DNA of 64,000 nucleotides, from NCBI GenBank assembly GCA_965214475.1, contig OZ243953.1:1302001-1366000 (forward strand). Reading direction: 5' to 3'. The DNA is from SIRX01 sp965214475. Its GTDB lineage: Bacteria > Actinomycetota > Rubrobacteria > Rubrobacterales > Rubrobacteraceae. The first letter of the stretch is position 1, and each line of letters begins with the position of its first letter. Below the pieces are notes generated by a model, which was given only the letters and a program-made list of their open reading frames with translations, did not search any database and was not told the DNA's origin. Shown piece by piece: positions 42,824-51,343 of this stretch. The position numbers were made by a program, and so were the translations under genes.

Positions 42824-45800
42824 GCAGGTCCCCTTTCGCCGGCTTTCCGGGTAGGGAGGAAACCCAGCCCTTCTCCGCAAAGTGTCGGGCGTAGTTGCCC
42901 AGGAGCGAAGGGTTCAGGTCCGGACGCCGCAGGCCGGTCTTCTCTAATACCCGGCGGGTATTGCTGTCGTCGTAGAGGTTGCCGTCCCAGAGCTCGTGGG
43001 ACTCGGGGGCTGCCCCGCTGAGGACGCCCTCGACGACACCCCCGCCCGCCTCCGGGTTCGGGGCGGAGCGCCGGGCCTCCAGCCAGTCCGGGTAGTCTAG
43101 CTGCTCTAAGGGGTAGCCCATCTCCCCGAACCAGCCAAAGACCTGGTCCGCCGGGACAGGATCCGGTTCAGCGAGATGAAACGTGCGGCCCGCCGACTCA
43201 TGCTTATCCGCGAGGTGGCAGATGGCGCCGCTCACGAAGTCTACCGGCGTCATCTCCACGCGCCAGCCCTCGATGCGCGGCGCGGCCCCGATACGCAGTG
43301 ATTCAGCGATGACCGCCCCGAGGAAATCCCTGGGGTTCGAAACGCCGCTAATGCTGTGGCCGGCAATATTTCCGGGCCGATATACGCTGACCGGCAGGCC
43401 CCGGTTCGCCGCCTGCCGCACCAGCTTCTCGGCGACCCACTTGGTTTGTCCGTAGCCATCCTCACGGGCGCCGGCGAGGGAGTCGAGGTTCGCGTCCTCC
43501 TCGCACTTGTGGCCACCGGGAGGGAAGATCCCGTTGGTAGAGACAAAGTGCAGCGGCTTGGTTTTGTGGTGGCAGGCCAGCCGAAGGACCTCGCGAGTCC
43601 CGTCCACGTTAGCGGACCGGAGGGCATCATAGGGGTAGACCAGGTTCACCCGGGCGGCGGCGTGGATCACCACGTCCGCCTCGCGAGAGAGTGCCTCGAA
43701 CCGCTCTTCCGCCATGCCCAGCAGCGGCTCTCCGAGGTCTCCGGCAACCGGCACGATCCATCGTTCACGCCCGGCCCGCCACAGGCCATACTGCCGCAGG
43801 TTCTCCCGGATGGGGGCCATAGGACTTCCGTCCTTCGGAGGCCGTACCAGGCAATAAACCGTGGCCTGAGTCCTCAAGAGCAGCGAGTCCAGGAGGAACG
43901 CTCCCAGGAATCCGGTCGCGCCCGTGAGGAAGATGCGCCGGGAACAGTGCAATGCCAGGGTGTCTTCGGCGGGACCGTCCGGCACGATCTCCGGTTCCAG
44001 CGTCGCCTCGGCGAAAAGGTCCGGACCAACATTCGCCTCCAATGCCTCCGTCACATCCCGCTGTGTCGTCTCCACTGCGTCGCAGAGACCCTTGACCGTC
44101 GGATTCTGGAGCAACACGTTCACCGACAAACCTGCACCGAATACTTCCTCCACATTGCTCAACAACTCCGCCGCCGCGAGGGAATGCCCGCCGAAATCGA
44201 AGAAATCGTCCCCAAGCCCCACATCGCCCGCCTCAAGCCGCAGCACATCCTCGAAGATCCGGACCAAAAGAGCTTCCTTCTCCGAGCGGGATGCGTCCGG
44301 AGAGAGTTTCTCTAACAGCTGGCGTAGACCGGACTCGGTACGGGGCGGCGGCTCCGGAAGTTCTTTGCGTTCCACTTTTCCGGTCGTCGCCTGCAGCGGC
44401 AACGATTCCAGTTCGACGAAAACGGCCGGGATAGCGTAATGCGGCAAGCTCGACTGGAGCACGCGCCGCACTTCCGGGCTACGGCCTGTTTTGGAGTCTA
44501 TGTTCCATCCGGCGTAGCGACTGCTGTTGTCGGAGTCCGGCACCAGGTAGGCGACGAGGCGTTTATCCTCGCCTTCGGCCCCGTAGGCGACCACGACGCA
44601 GTTGTGGACCGCAAGGTTCTCCTCGATGGCGGCTTCTACCGCGCCGAGCTCTATGCTGTAGCCCCGGACCTTGACCATGAAGTCCACTCGGCCCAGGACC
44701 TCCAGGTTGCCGTCAGGCAAGACCCGCCCTTTGTCTCCGGTGCGGTACAGCCGCGCCGCAGGGTCGGGTACAAACGGGTTTTCGGTGAAGCGCTCGGCGG
44801 TGGTCTCGGGCCGGTTCACGTAGCCGCGCGCCAGGCCGTCACCGCCGACGTGTATCTCCCCGGCTTCACCTACGGGCAAAAGATGCCCATCCTCGTCGAG
44901 GATGTAGGTGAGCTCCGGATCCCTCAGCCGCCCGACCGGACAATGAGTCGAGTGCGGGTTGTCCACCAGCTCGCGCAGGTCCCCGGCGGCGGCCTCGTGT
45001 GTCTCACTGATGCTGTAGGTGTTGAGCACGCGGACATCTGGCAACGCCGCCAGTACCCGCCGGGCCAGAAGGCGGGTGACGACCTCGCCGTTGAGCCACA
45101 GCGTCTTCAAGCCGGAGAGCTTCTCTCCGACGCTTTCTCCGCCGAGGTTCAAAACCGACTCCAGAAGGGATGGCGTCACGAGGGTTTCCGTCGCCCGGAA
45201 CTCTTGCAGGAAGTTCAGAAGGGAGATTGGATCGTAGATTACGTCGTCCGGAATCGTTACGATCGTGCCACCTCGTAGCAATGGGCGAAAGATTTCCCAG
45301 ATAAAGAACACGTTGCACGCAACCCGGTTTCCCGGTCGTCCCAGAAGAGTAAGAAACGAAAGCCAGATTGTCCGGAGTGGGCTCCGGACCGGAAATCGAA
45401 ACGTCGTCCAGCCCGGCTTCCCAGCCCTCTTCCATGCAGAAACGCCCCTGCGAATCGGGAAGGTTCTCCTCGTGGCTCCTCTGCGTAAGCACGACGCGCG
45501 GCTCGGAGTCGTCTAGTACCTCCTCGATCATGGACCGTGGATAAGCCATCTCTAGCGGTAGGAAAGCTCCTCCGGCCTTCATGGCCGCCAGGCAAGCCAC
45601 CACATACTCGACGCTTTTGTCCAGGTACACGCCAACGATCTCATCGGGGCCTACGCCCAGCTCTTTAAGGTAGCCGGCCAGAAGTTCCGCTTGCCGATCC
45701 AACTCCTCGTAGGTCAGTGAAATTCGTGGGTCTACGACGGCGGGCGCTTTTGGCGAACGCCGCGCCTGCTCTTCGAATAGCTCATGCAAACACAGGTTTT

Positions 45801-45828
45801 CCTGGTCGATGAGAACATCCCCTCTCAT
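42816..45828 (-). pseudogene. Adenylation-PCP-thioester reductase protein with a deletion in the A domain
   Basis: A carboxylic-acid-reductase-like or NRPS-like protein. The A domain begins at 45828 (ISLTYEELDRQAELLAG, then YSSGTTGKPG). Here the reading jumps: about 30-40 family residues after the GTTGKPKG motif are missing, and the frame changes near 45330-45350. The rest is on another frame from VFFIWEIFRPLLRGG: A-domain YSISETHEAA, PCP DFFDFGGHSLAAAEL, then a thioester-reductase domain with IFLTGATGFLGAFLLD and YGQTKWVAEKL (Tyr-x3-Lys). Full length would be about 1000 residues. The SDR follows with an 8-bp overlap. I judge the gene inactive as it stands. Confidence 0.85.
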
Positions 45829-46054
45829 TTAGGGCCTCTGCGGAGGCGGATAGCTGAAATCAGTTGTGAGCCTGACACGTCGGGAGACTTCGCAGACCCG
45901 TAGTGGATACGGATCGATGTATCAATTGCGTCTTGGCTATTTTCGGCGCGTAGCATCTCTGTCAGTCCACCGATAAGTGAAGACGCAATTATAGTCATCC
46001 CACGCTCCGGTTCAAGTGCGCCGGAAATTTACTATGGAGCTTGGGAGACTTTTG

Positions 46055-46243
46055 TTACTTGAAGCGGTACTGACGGTACACGCCGGCGCTTTCGTCTACG
46101 TCGGCTTCGGTAACATGGTTGCGGCCGCGGGAGGCGACGCGGTCTTCGATGCGTTTGCGGATAAAGCGGCGCATCAGGAAGGGGCTGCGCTTGATGCGGC
46201 GGTCAGCCTCCGGGTCCCAGGTGATCTCCTTGGTCTCTGTCAC
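46055..46243 (-). CDS. Small PCP_red-like protein
   Basis: 62 residues, ATG. The sequence MTETKEITWDPEADRRIKR, then SPFLMRRFIRKRIEDRVAS and GRNHVTEADVDESAGVYR is the stand-alone form of the PCP_red-like module found three times in the 786-residue protein at 29171. The family name comes from a C-terminal domain of light-independent protochlorophyllide reductase; here there is no sign of photosynthesis genes, so the role is different. The region 45829-46054 holds no other gene. Confidence 0.8.
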   Translation of the reverse strand: MTETKEITWDPEADRRIKRSPFLMRRFIRKRIEDRVASRGRNHVTEADVDESAGVYRQYRFK

Positions 46244-46351
46244 TTGACTCTCCTTCGTCTACGACGAACCTGTGCGGGGATTATACCTCTACCACCGTTA
46301 TCAGCAGGTCGAGCGTGCGAGCACGTTTCACTATCCATCCACTAGCGTCAA

Positions 46352-47077
46352 TCAGCCGCGTTGTTCGAGAATTGGGGCCGTCAAGTCCGACAAGCGTAGC
46401 CGTTGTTTGCCACGCCCGTCGAAGTTCACCGGGTCGAGCCAGCGCGAAAAAGCATCTTTGAGTTCGGGCCATTCCCGATCTATCGCCGCATACCATGCGG
46501 TATCGCGGTTGCGGCCTTTGTACACTGTGGCCTGGCGGAACACCCCCTCGAACGATAGCCCGAGACGTAGGGCCGCCGCGCGAGACCCTGCATTGAGCGC
46601 ATCGCACTTCCATTCGTATCGCCGGTAACCGAGCTCGAACGCCCGATTCATCATGAGGTACATGGCCTCCGTCGCCGCCGGGGTCTGCTGCAACAGGGGG
46701 GAGTAATTGATGTGGCCGACCTCTATAAACCCGCTCGCGGGGGTGATTCGCAGATAGCTCGCCACGCCAACCGCTTTGCCCGTAGCATTGTCAATGATTG
46801 CGTAGAACAATGGATCTTTGCCATGAGAACAATCGTTCAACCAGCCAAGATAGCTCTCAAATTTTTCGAAGGGGCCGTAAGGCAGGTAGGCCCAAATCTT
46901 GCCTTCCGCGTCGAGTGCGTTGGATTCGTACAGGCTGGCCCCGTGGCGGCTGGAATCTAGCGGCTCCAACCGGCAAAAACGCCCGGTCATCGGCTCGTGC
47001 GGAGGATAAGGTGGTGGCTTCCAGTTATCTAGAGCGAAGCCAATCGGCTGGTCCGAGCTATCCGTATTGCGCCTCAT
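46352..47077 (-). CDS. GNAT N-acetyltransferase (RimJ/RimL type)
   Basis: 241 residues. GNAT motifs: FCRLEPLDSSRHGASLYES start, VGVASYLRITPASGFIEVGHI, then YRRYEWKCDALNAGSRAAALRLG (helix of the acetyl-CoA pyrophosphate loop) and EGVFRQATVYKGRNRDTAWYA. The family acetylates ribosomal proteins, amines or antibiotics; the substrate is not defined. It stands downstream of the terminator at 47203-47238, so it has its own promoter. Confidence 0.9.
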   Translation of the reverse strand: MRRNTDSSDQPIGFALDNWKPPPYPPHEPMTGRFCRLEPLDSSRHGASLYESNALDAEGKIWAYLPYGPFEKFESYLGWLNDCSHGKDPLFYAIIDNATGKAVGVASYLRITPASGFIEVGHINYSPLLQQTPAATEAMYLMMNRAFELGYRRYEWKCDALNAGSRAAALRLGLSFEGVFRQATVYKGRNRDTAWYAAIDREWPELKDAFSRWLDPVNFDGRGKQRLRLSDLTAPILEQRG

Positions 47078-47202
47078 ACCGGCCCCCTTCTCGCCCGTAG
47101 CCTACCTAGCCGAATCATCGAAGCAACGATGATCGCACGCTAGACTTGTATCCATAGCCTCCGACAATTATAGAACGCATACGTTGGGAATCCGGTTTAG
47201 AG

Positions 47203-47238
47203 AAAGCAAAAGAGCCAGAGCACTGTAGCCCCTGGCTC
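47203..47238 (-). terminator. Intrinsic terminator
   Basis: On the minus strand, GAGCCAG (47238-47232) pairs with CTGGCTC (47218-47212) over a 13-nt loop and is followed by TTTTGCTTT. It ends the transcript of the small membrane ORF at 47307. Between the two (47240-47300) lies another hairpin, GGCTAC/GTAGCC, and GC-rich sequence I could not assign to a riboswitch class. Confidence 0.65.
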
Positions 47239-47306
47239 CCGTAAGTTGAGACGGCTACCCTACTGGAGCGTAGCCCTGGTATCGGTTGTTTCCCGAAGCC
47301 GTGCTC

Positions 47307-47435
47307 TTACTTCTTACGGTCCGGACTGGCGAGAACTTTTATCGTGACGAACAGCGCCATACCGCCCAGTAGCAACACCGGGTTGCTGATGAACTTCCTG
47401 GTGAGATCCGTGATCTTTTTCATTACTTTCTGCAA
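47307..47435 (-). CDS. Small single-helix membrane protein
   Basis: 42 residues from the TTG at 47435, chosen because AGGAGG sits 6 nt upstream; an internal ATG at 47423 would start 4 residues later. A basic N-terminus (KKITDLTRKF) precedes one hydrophobic helix (ISNPVLLLGGMALFVTIKVL) and a basic end (DRKK). Not in any family I know. The terminator follows directly downstream. Confidence 0.6.
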   Translation of the reverse strand: MQKVMKKITDLTRKFISNPVLLLGGMALFVTIKVLASPDRKK

Positions 47436-47527
47436 GACCAGCCTCCTGGCTGTGGCATTCCTGTAATCACCCGTAATATGCCCTCTCAGGCGCCGCGGTT
47501 CAGCAATATCTCGTACAAAGTGGGCGA

Positions 47528-48403
47528 TCAGCCGCCGCTAGGTTTAGTTGCCTCAAATATCGCCGCCATGTCCTCATCGCCGTGACCGGACTCTACGGCC
47601 TGGTCGAAGCGGGCGGCGACCGCCTCGGCGAGCGCCAAGTGTAAATTTTCGGCGTTCGCGGCTTCTAGTACTAAGCCGGTGTCTTTGCGGGCCAGCTTTG
47701 CGGAGAAGCTAGTTGGGAAATCCTCCTCGATCATCATCTGACCCTTCATCTGGGCGTAGGGCACACCCAACGGACCGCCCTCTATGGTCTCCAGAAAGCT
47801 AGCGGGGTCCACACCCGTCGCCCGGGCGAGTGAGATCGTCTCCGCCAGGGTGCCGAGCAGGCCAACGATCCAGTTGTTCACCACCAGCTTTAGCTTGCTC
47901 CCTGCCCCGGCGTCTCCCAACCACAACGTCTTCGCACCGACAGCCTCGAAGACCGGCTCGCACTTCTCCCGCGCTTCCTCCGGCCCGGAGGCGAGCACGA
48001 CGAGCTGCCCCTGCTCGGCGGGCTGCCGCGTCCCGAGCACCGGGGCGTCCACGTAAGTTATGCCTCTATTCTCGGCGATCTTCGCCAGACGTTCGTTCCC
48101 CTCGGCCCCGACCGTAGCCGTCTGCAACCAGACGCCGCCGTCCGCCAGCCCCGATAACACACCGTCCTGTCCAACGACTTCCTCTGTTACGTCGGCGTCC
48201 GCGAGCATCGTCAGTACGAAGTCTGCGCCATCAGTAGCCTCAGCGGGACTGCCCGTTACGGTTGCACCATCCTCCTCAAGGTGCTCGGCCTTGTCGCGAG
48301 AGCGGTTCCAGACATGAATCTCGATCCCGGCTGCCAACAGGTTGCGGGCCATCCCGGAACCCATGATCCCGGTTCCAAGAACTGCCACGATTTTATCCGC
48401 CAT
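47528..48403 (-). CDS. NAD(P)-dependent beta-hydroxyacid dehydrogenase (3-HIBDH family)
   Basis: 291 residues from the ATG at 48403. N-terminal Rossmann loop VAVLGTGIMGSGMARNLL, substrate segment YVDAPVLGTRQPAEQGQL (DAPVxG motif), catalytic Lys in the GSKLKLVVNNWIVGLLG segment. Family members oxidise 3-hydroxyisobutyrate, tartronate semialdehyde or related acids; the exact substrate is not clear. The slot next to the ABC transporter gives no further hint. Confidence 0.92.
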   Translation of the reverse strand: MADKIVAVLGTGIMGSGMARNLLAAGIEIHVWNRSRDKAEHLEEDGATVTGSPAEATDGADFVLTMLADADVTEEVVGQDGVLSGLADGGVWLQTATVGAEGNERLAKIAENRGITYVDAPVLGTRQPAEQGQLVVLASGPEEAREKCEPVFEAVGAKTLWLGDAGAGSKLKLVVNNWIVGLLGTLAETISLARATGVDPASFLETIEGGPLGVPYAQMKGQMMIEEDFPTSFSAKLARKDTGLVLEAANAENLHLALAEAVAARFDQAVESGHGDEDMAAIFEATKPSGG

Positions 48404-48543
48404 CTCTACCACGCTCCCTTGTGAAAATCTTCAACCCGGCTGAATCTATCATAACCATTCCTTTACAAGCATCAGGGTGAGGCCGCTAACAACGAGGCCC
48501 GTGATACGCGGCTAGAATAGCCGTGTCGTCGTAAAGTCCGGTC

Positions 48544-49488
48544 TTGGGAGAAGCTACGCTCGAAGCGAAGAACATAACGCTCCGCTACAAGAGCAGCGGA
48601 CGCGGCATCGAGGATGTGAGCCTCAACGTTCGTCCGGGCGAGGTATTTGGTCTTATGGGGCCGAACGGCTCGGGAAAGAGCACACTGCTCCGGGTACTCT
48701 CTACTTCTATACCCCCCGAGTCCGGTGCGTTTACCGTCGGAGACGCGGACGGCTTGAAGAAGCCGCGCAAGGTTCGGGCAAAGACGGGACTCATGGTGGA
48801 CCGTCCGACACACTACGGCGACCTCTCCGGCTGGGCGAACGCCTACTTTTTCGCCCGCGCCTACGGGGTGGAAGAAGCCAAAGCTGAGGGAATCCTCTCG
48901 GAACTCTTCGATTACTTCGACCTGGCCGAGTATAAAGACGATAAGGCGAAGACATACTCCTACGGAATGGGCAAGAAGCTCGCGCTCGTGGAGGCCCTGG
49001 CGCATTCCCCCGAGTTGCTGCTGCTCGACGAGCCGTCGCTCGGCCTAGACTACACCTCCCAGCTCGCTTACCAGCGCAAGATCCGGGACCTGACGGATGC
49101 CGGAACCGCAATACTGCTGGGCAGCAATCAGGTGGACGAGGTGGAATCTCTCTGCGACCGGGTGGCTTTTTTGCACCGGGGCAAACTCATCACCGAGGGT
49201 ACGCCGGAGGAGCTGGTCTCCTCCATAAAAGGCGTCCGGCGCATTTTGGCGACGCTGCGAAACCCGGTGGAATATGGTCCAGTCGAGGAAGTGTCCGGAG
49301 TACAGCGGATCGTACCGGAGGGCCGGGACCTGGTGGTTCATTGTGAGGATCGGCCCGGCATCGTGGCGGACGTGGTTGCAGGCATCGTTGGCTGCGGCGG
49401 AGACATCACCGACCTTACGGTGCGGCGTCCCAATCTGGAGGACGTATACGTCAAGCTGACCGGGGAGGCGTTGAGGAATGAGGATTAA
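48544..49488 (+). CDS. ABC transporter ATP-binding protein
   Basis: 314 residues from TTG. Walker A MGPNGSGKST, a variant signature (YSYGMGKKLALVEALA), Walker B LLLLDEPSLGLD and an H-loop-like GSNQVDEVE, where Gln/Val replaces the usual His. The C-terminal 80 residues (VQRIVPEGRDLVVHCEDRPG) form the DUF4162-type accessory domain of drug/lipid exporters. It ends overlapping the permease gene by 11 bp. Likely drives a two-subunit exporter. Confidence 0.92.
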   Translation: MGEATLEAKNITLRYKSSGRGIEDVSLNVRPGEVFGLMGPNGSGKSTLLRVLSTSIPPESGAFTVGDADGLKKPRKVRAKTGLMVDRPTHYGDLSGWANAYFFARAYGVEEAKAEGILSELFDYFDLAEYKDDKAKTYSYGMGKKLALVEALAHSPELLLLDEPSLGLDYTSQLAYQRKIRDLTDAGTAILLGSNQVDEVESLCDRVAFLHRGKLITEGTPEELVSSIKGVRRILATLRNPVEYGPVEEVSGVQRIVPEGRDLVVHCEDRPGIVADVVAGIVGCGGDITDLTVRRPNLEDVYVKLTGEALRNED

Positions 49489-50200
49489 CCCACCGGACGC
49501 TTACTGGAAGAAAGACGTGGCGCTCTTTTTTGGCAAGAGGTTTGCGCTCATTATAAAGATGGTCTACCCGTTGGCGATCATCGGGCCTGTCGCCGCAAGC
49601 AGCATACCGGAACAGTACAAGGCAGCGGTCATCGGCATCGTCGCCATAATGGCCGGCACCTTCGGCTCCGGCGAAAGCCTAACGACCGACCTGAACGACG
49701 GCATACTGGTGCGCGTCGCCCTAACCCCCATCCGGCCGCAGCGGATAGTCTTCGAGGTACTCGCCGTCAACGCCGTGCTGGACTTTTTCCAACTCGTGCC
49801 AGCGCTGCTTGTCGCCTACCTGTTCAACCCGGCCCCACCCCTGTTGCTGCTCGCGGCGACGTTCGGGGTATTTGCGACGCTGGTGGCGGCGAACTGCATC
49901 GGCATTTTCATCGCCAACTTCACCACCTCTCCGGCGGACGTGCTGCTCTACGCCACAGCGATATTGTTTCCCCTGATCTACCTGTCCGGGTTCTTCCGCA
50001 ACCAGAACCCGACCGGCATCCTTGCGCTCCTGCGGGGCTTCGTACCCTTCGCCTACATGAACGATGCCTTGCAAGCCGTTTTCGGACTTTCTACCAGTAC
50101 CGCGCCGCTTGAGGTCTTCGTTTACCCGACGATCATCTGTGTCGTGTTGGCCGTCGCCGTCTGCCTGACGGGACCACGGCTGCTTTCGCCCCGGATGTAG
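49478..50200 (+). CDS. ABC-2 type transporter permease
   Basis: 240 residues with six hydrophobic segments (FALIIKMVYPLAIIGPVAAS; VIGIVAIMAGTFGSGESL; FFQLVPALLVAYLF). It has the short-loop plan of ABC-2 permeases (DrrB/NodJ type). Coupled to the ATP-binding protein by an 11-bp overlap. The substrate may be a lipid or antibiotic; not determined. Confidence 0.9.
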   Translation: MRINPPDAYWKKDVALFFGKRFALIIKMVYPLAIIGPVAASSIPEQYKAAVIGIVAIMAGTFGSGESLTTDLNDGILVRVALTPIRPQRIVFEVLAVNAVLDFFQLVPALLVAYLFNPAPPLLLLAATFGVFATLVAANCIGIFIANFTTSPADVLLYATAILFPLIYLSGFFRNQNPTGILALLRGFVPFAYMNDALQAVFGLSTSTAPLEVFVYPTIICVVLAVAVCLTGPRLLSPRM

Positions 50201-50719
50201 CTATACCTCGATATTCCCCTGACCAAAGCGTCTGCCGATACGTCCTCCCCAAAAGCTCGCCAGAACGAACACTGGGGAGACGACTGAATACGCTACGAGC
50301 GCCGCAACCAGCATCCTGAGACTCTCCGACCTCGTAATCGCATCATCGGGATTTATGGTCGGTTCGAGGAAGACAAACACTGTACTCCCCAGTAGCCACA
50401 CGAATGGGACGGCGACGATAACAACTCCCACCACGACCCCATTGAGCCCTGGGTGGATGGACGCGAGCCGACCGGACACCAAAACACCAACGAAAAGGGC
50501 GAAGAATACGGCAGAGATGATGGATACGAGCAGAATGAGTCCTCTGACACTCTCTTGAGTCACGGTAGTGGACGTAACCCCGTTAACCGATCCGGTGCTG
50601 GTAGTTGAAAGTAGAAAAGTGTCCAACACCAGGCTGACGAAAGCCAGAAGCATCGCCCCCAGCGCCACCGTGGTTATAGTGCCCAGGACCACACCTACCC
50701 AGCGAATGCGTCTCATCAA
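50201..50719 (-). CDS. Four-helix membrane protein of unknown function
   Basis: 172 residues with four hydrophobic segments: about 8-30 (VGVVLGTITTVALGAMLLAF), 60-85 (GLILLVSIISAVFFALFVGV), 93-118, 135-158. A Ser/Thr-rich loop between the first and second helices (STTSTGSVNGVTSTTVTQES). I do not recognise the family. It is convergent with the ABC permease, with no gap. Confidence 0.75.
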   Translation of the reverse strand: MMRRIRWVGVVLGTITTVALGAMLLAFVSLVLDTFLLSTTSTGSVNGVTSTTVTQESVRGLILLVSIISAVFFALFVGVLVSGRLASIHPGLNGVVVGVVIVAVPFVWLLGSTVFVFLEPTINPDDAITRSESLRMLVAALVAYSVVSPVFVLASFWGGRIGRRFGQGNIEV

Positions 50720-50737
50720 CTAGGCTTCTCCTAGCTT

Positions 50738-51256
50738 TCAGGATTGATTTCTATCCTCCAGCACCTCATCCACGAGGGAGACGCCGCGCTCTATGGTTTC
50801 CCGGGCGATTAGAGGGTCATGCACATTCTCTACCACTTCCCGGTCGGCCCGCGCGTAGATCTCAAAGACCTCCGCCGTTCGGGAGTCCGCAGAGAGCCTC
50901 GGTTTCACTTTGATCATAGCGTAGAGAACCGTTACCTTGTGTGAGAAGAAAGCCATCATCTCCCCGGCGATTTTCTGTCTGCGCTCCCGGTTTTGGATCG
51001 CCAGGCCAGCCGCCAGCGGCAGTAGTACAAAGTTGGATACAAAGGCGACGAGGAAGAGTGCAGTCCAGGAGACCTCCGTCCACGCCATTCCGATGGCATA
51101 GAAAAAGAGCTGTGAAGCCGTAGTCAGCACAACAGGGACGCCGACCACACCAACCGCTATCCAAGCTGGCGACCACGGTTCCCGAGTAGACGAAGTGTTC
51201 CGCCCCGAAGAAGGTTCTCGGGTCCGTTTTCTTAACCTGGTGAGGTTTGGGCTCAC
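50738..51256 (-). CDS. Membrane protein of unknown function
   Basis: 172 residues. The basic N-terminus (LRKRTREPSSGRN) leads into two hydrophobic segments about 30-53 and 62-85 (SPAWIAVGVVGVPVVLTTAS; ALFLVAFVSNFVLLPLAA), then a soluble helical C-terminus rich in Glu/Arg. An additional adjoining frame to 51320 is probably a shadow. Close spacing on the same strand suggests co-transcription with the gene at 50719. Confidence 0.7.
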   Translation of the reverse strand: MSPNLTRLRKRTREPSSGRNTSSTREPWSPAWIAVGVVGVPVVLTTASQLFFYAIGMAWTEVSWTALFLVAFVSNFVLLPLAAGLAIQNRERRQKIAGEMMAFFSHKVTVLYAMIKVKPRLSADSRTAEVFEIYARADREVVENVHDPLIARETIERGVSLVDEVLEDRNQS

Positions 51257-51343
51257 AGAAAAACCGCCGATAGTAGACGCCAGGTTTCCGATAGAGAAAG
51301 GATAACCGAGAGAGTAACATCGCGCCAGAATCGCAAAAGTATA

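Noticed and set aside
43356..44315. Plus-strand frame of 319 codons inside the reductase gene
   Set aside because: Antisense to the thioester-reductase domain with intact motifs; no family signal.
47240..47300. Riboswitch-like sequence with GGCTAC/GTAGCC stem
   Set aside because: I could not match it to c-di-GMP, c-di-AMP, SAM or cobalamin consensus by eye, so I do not name a class.
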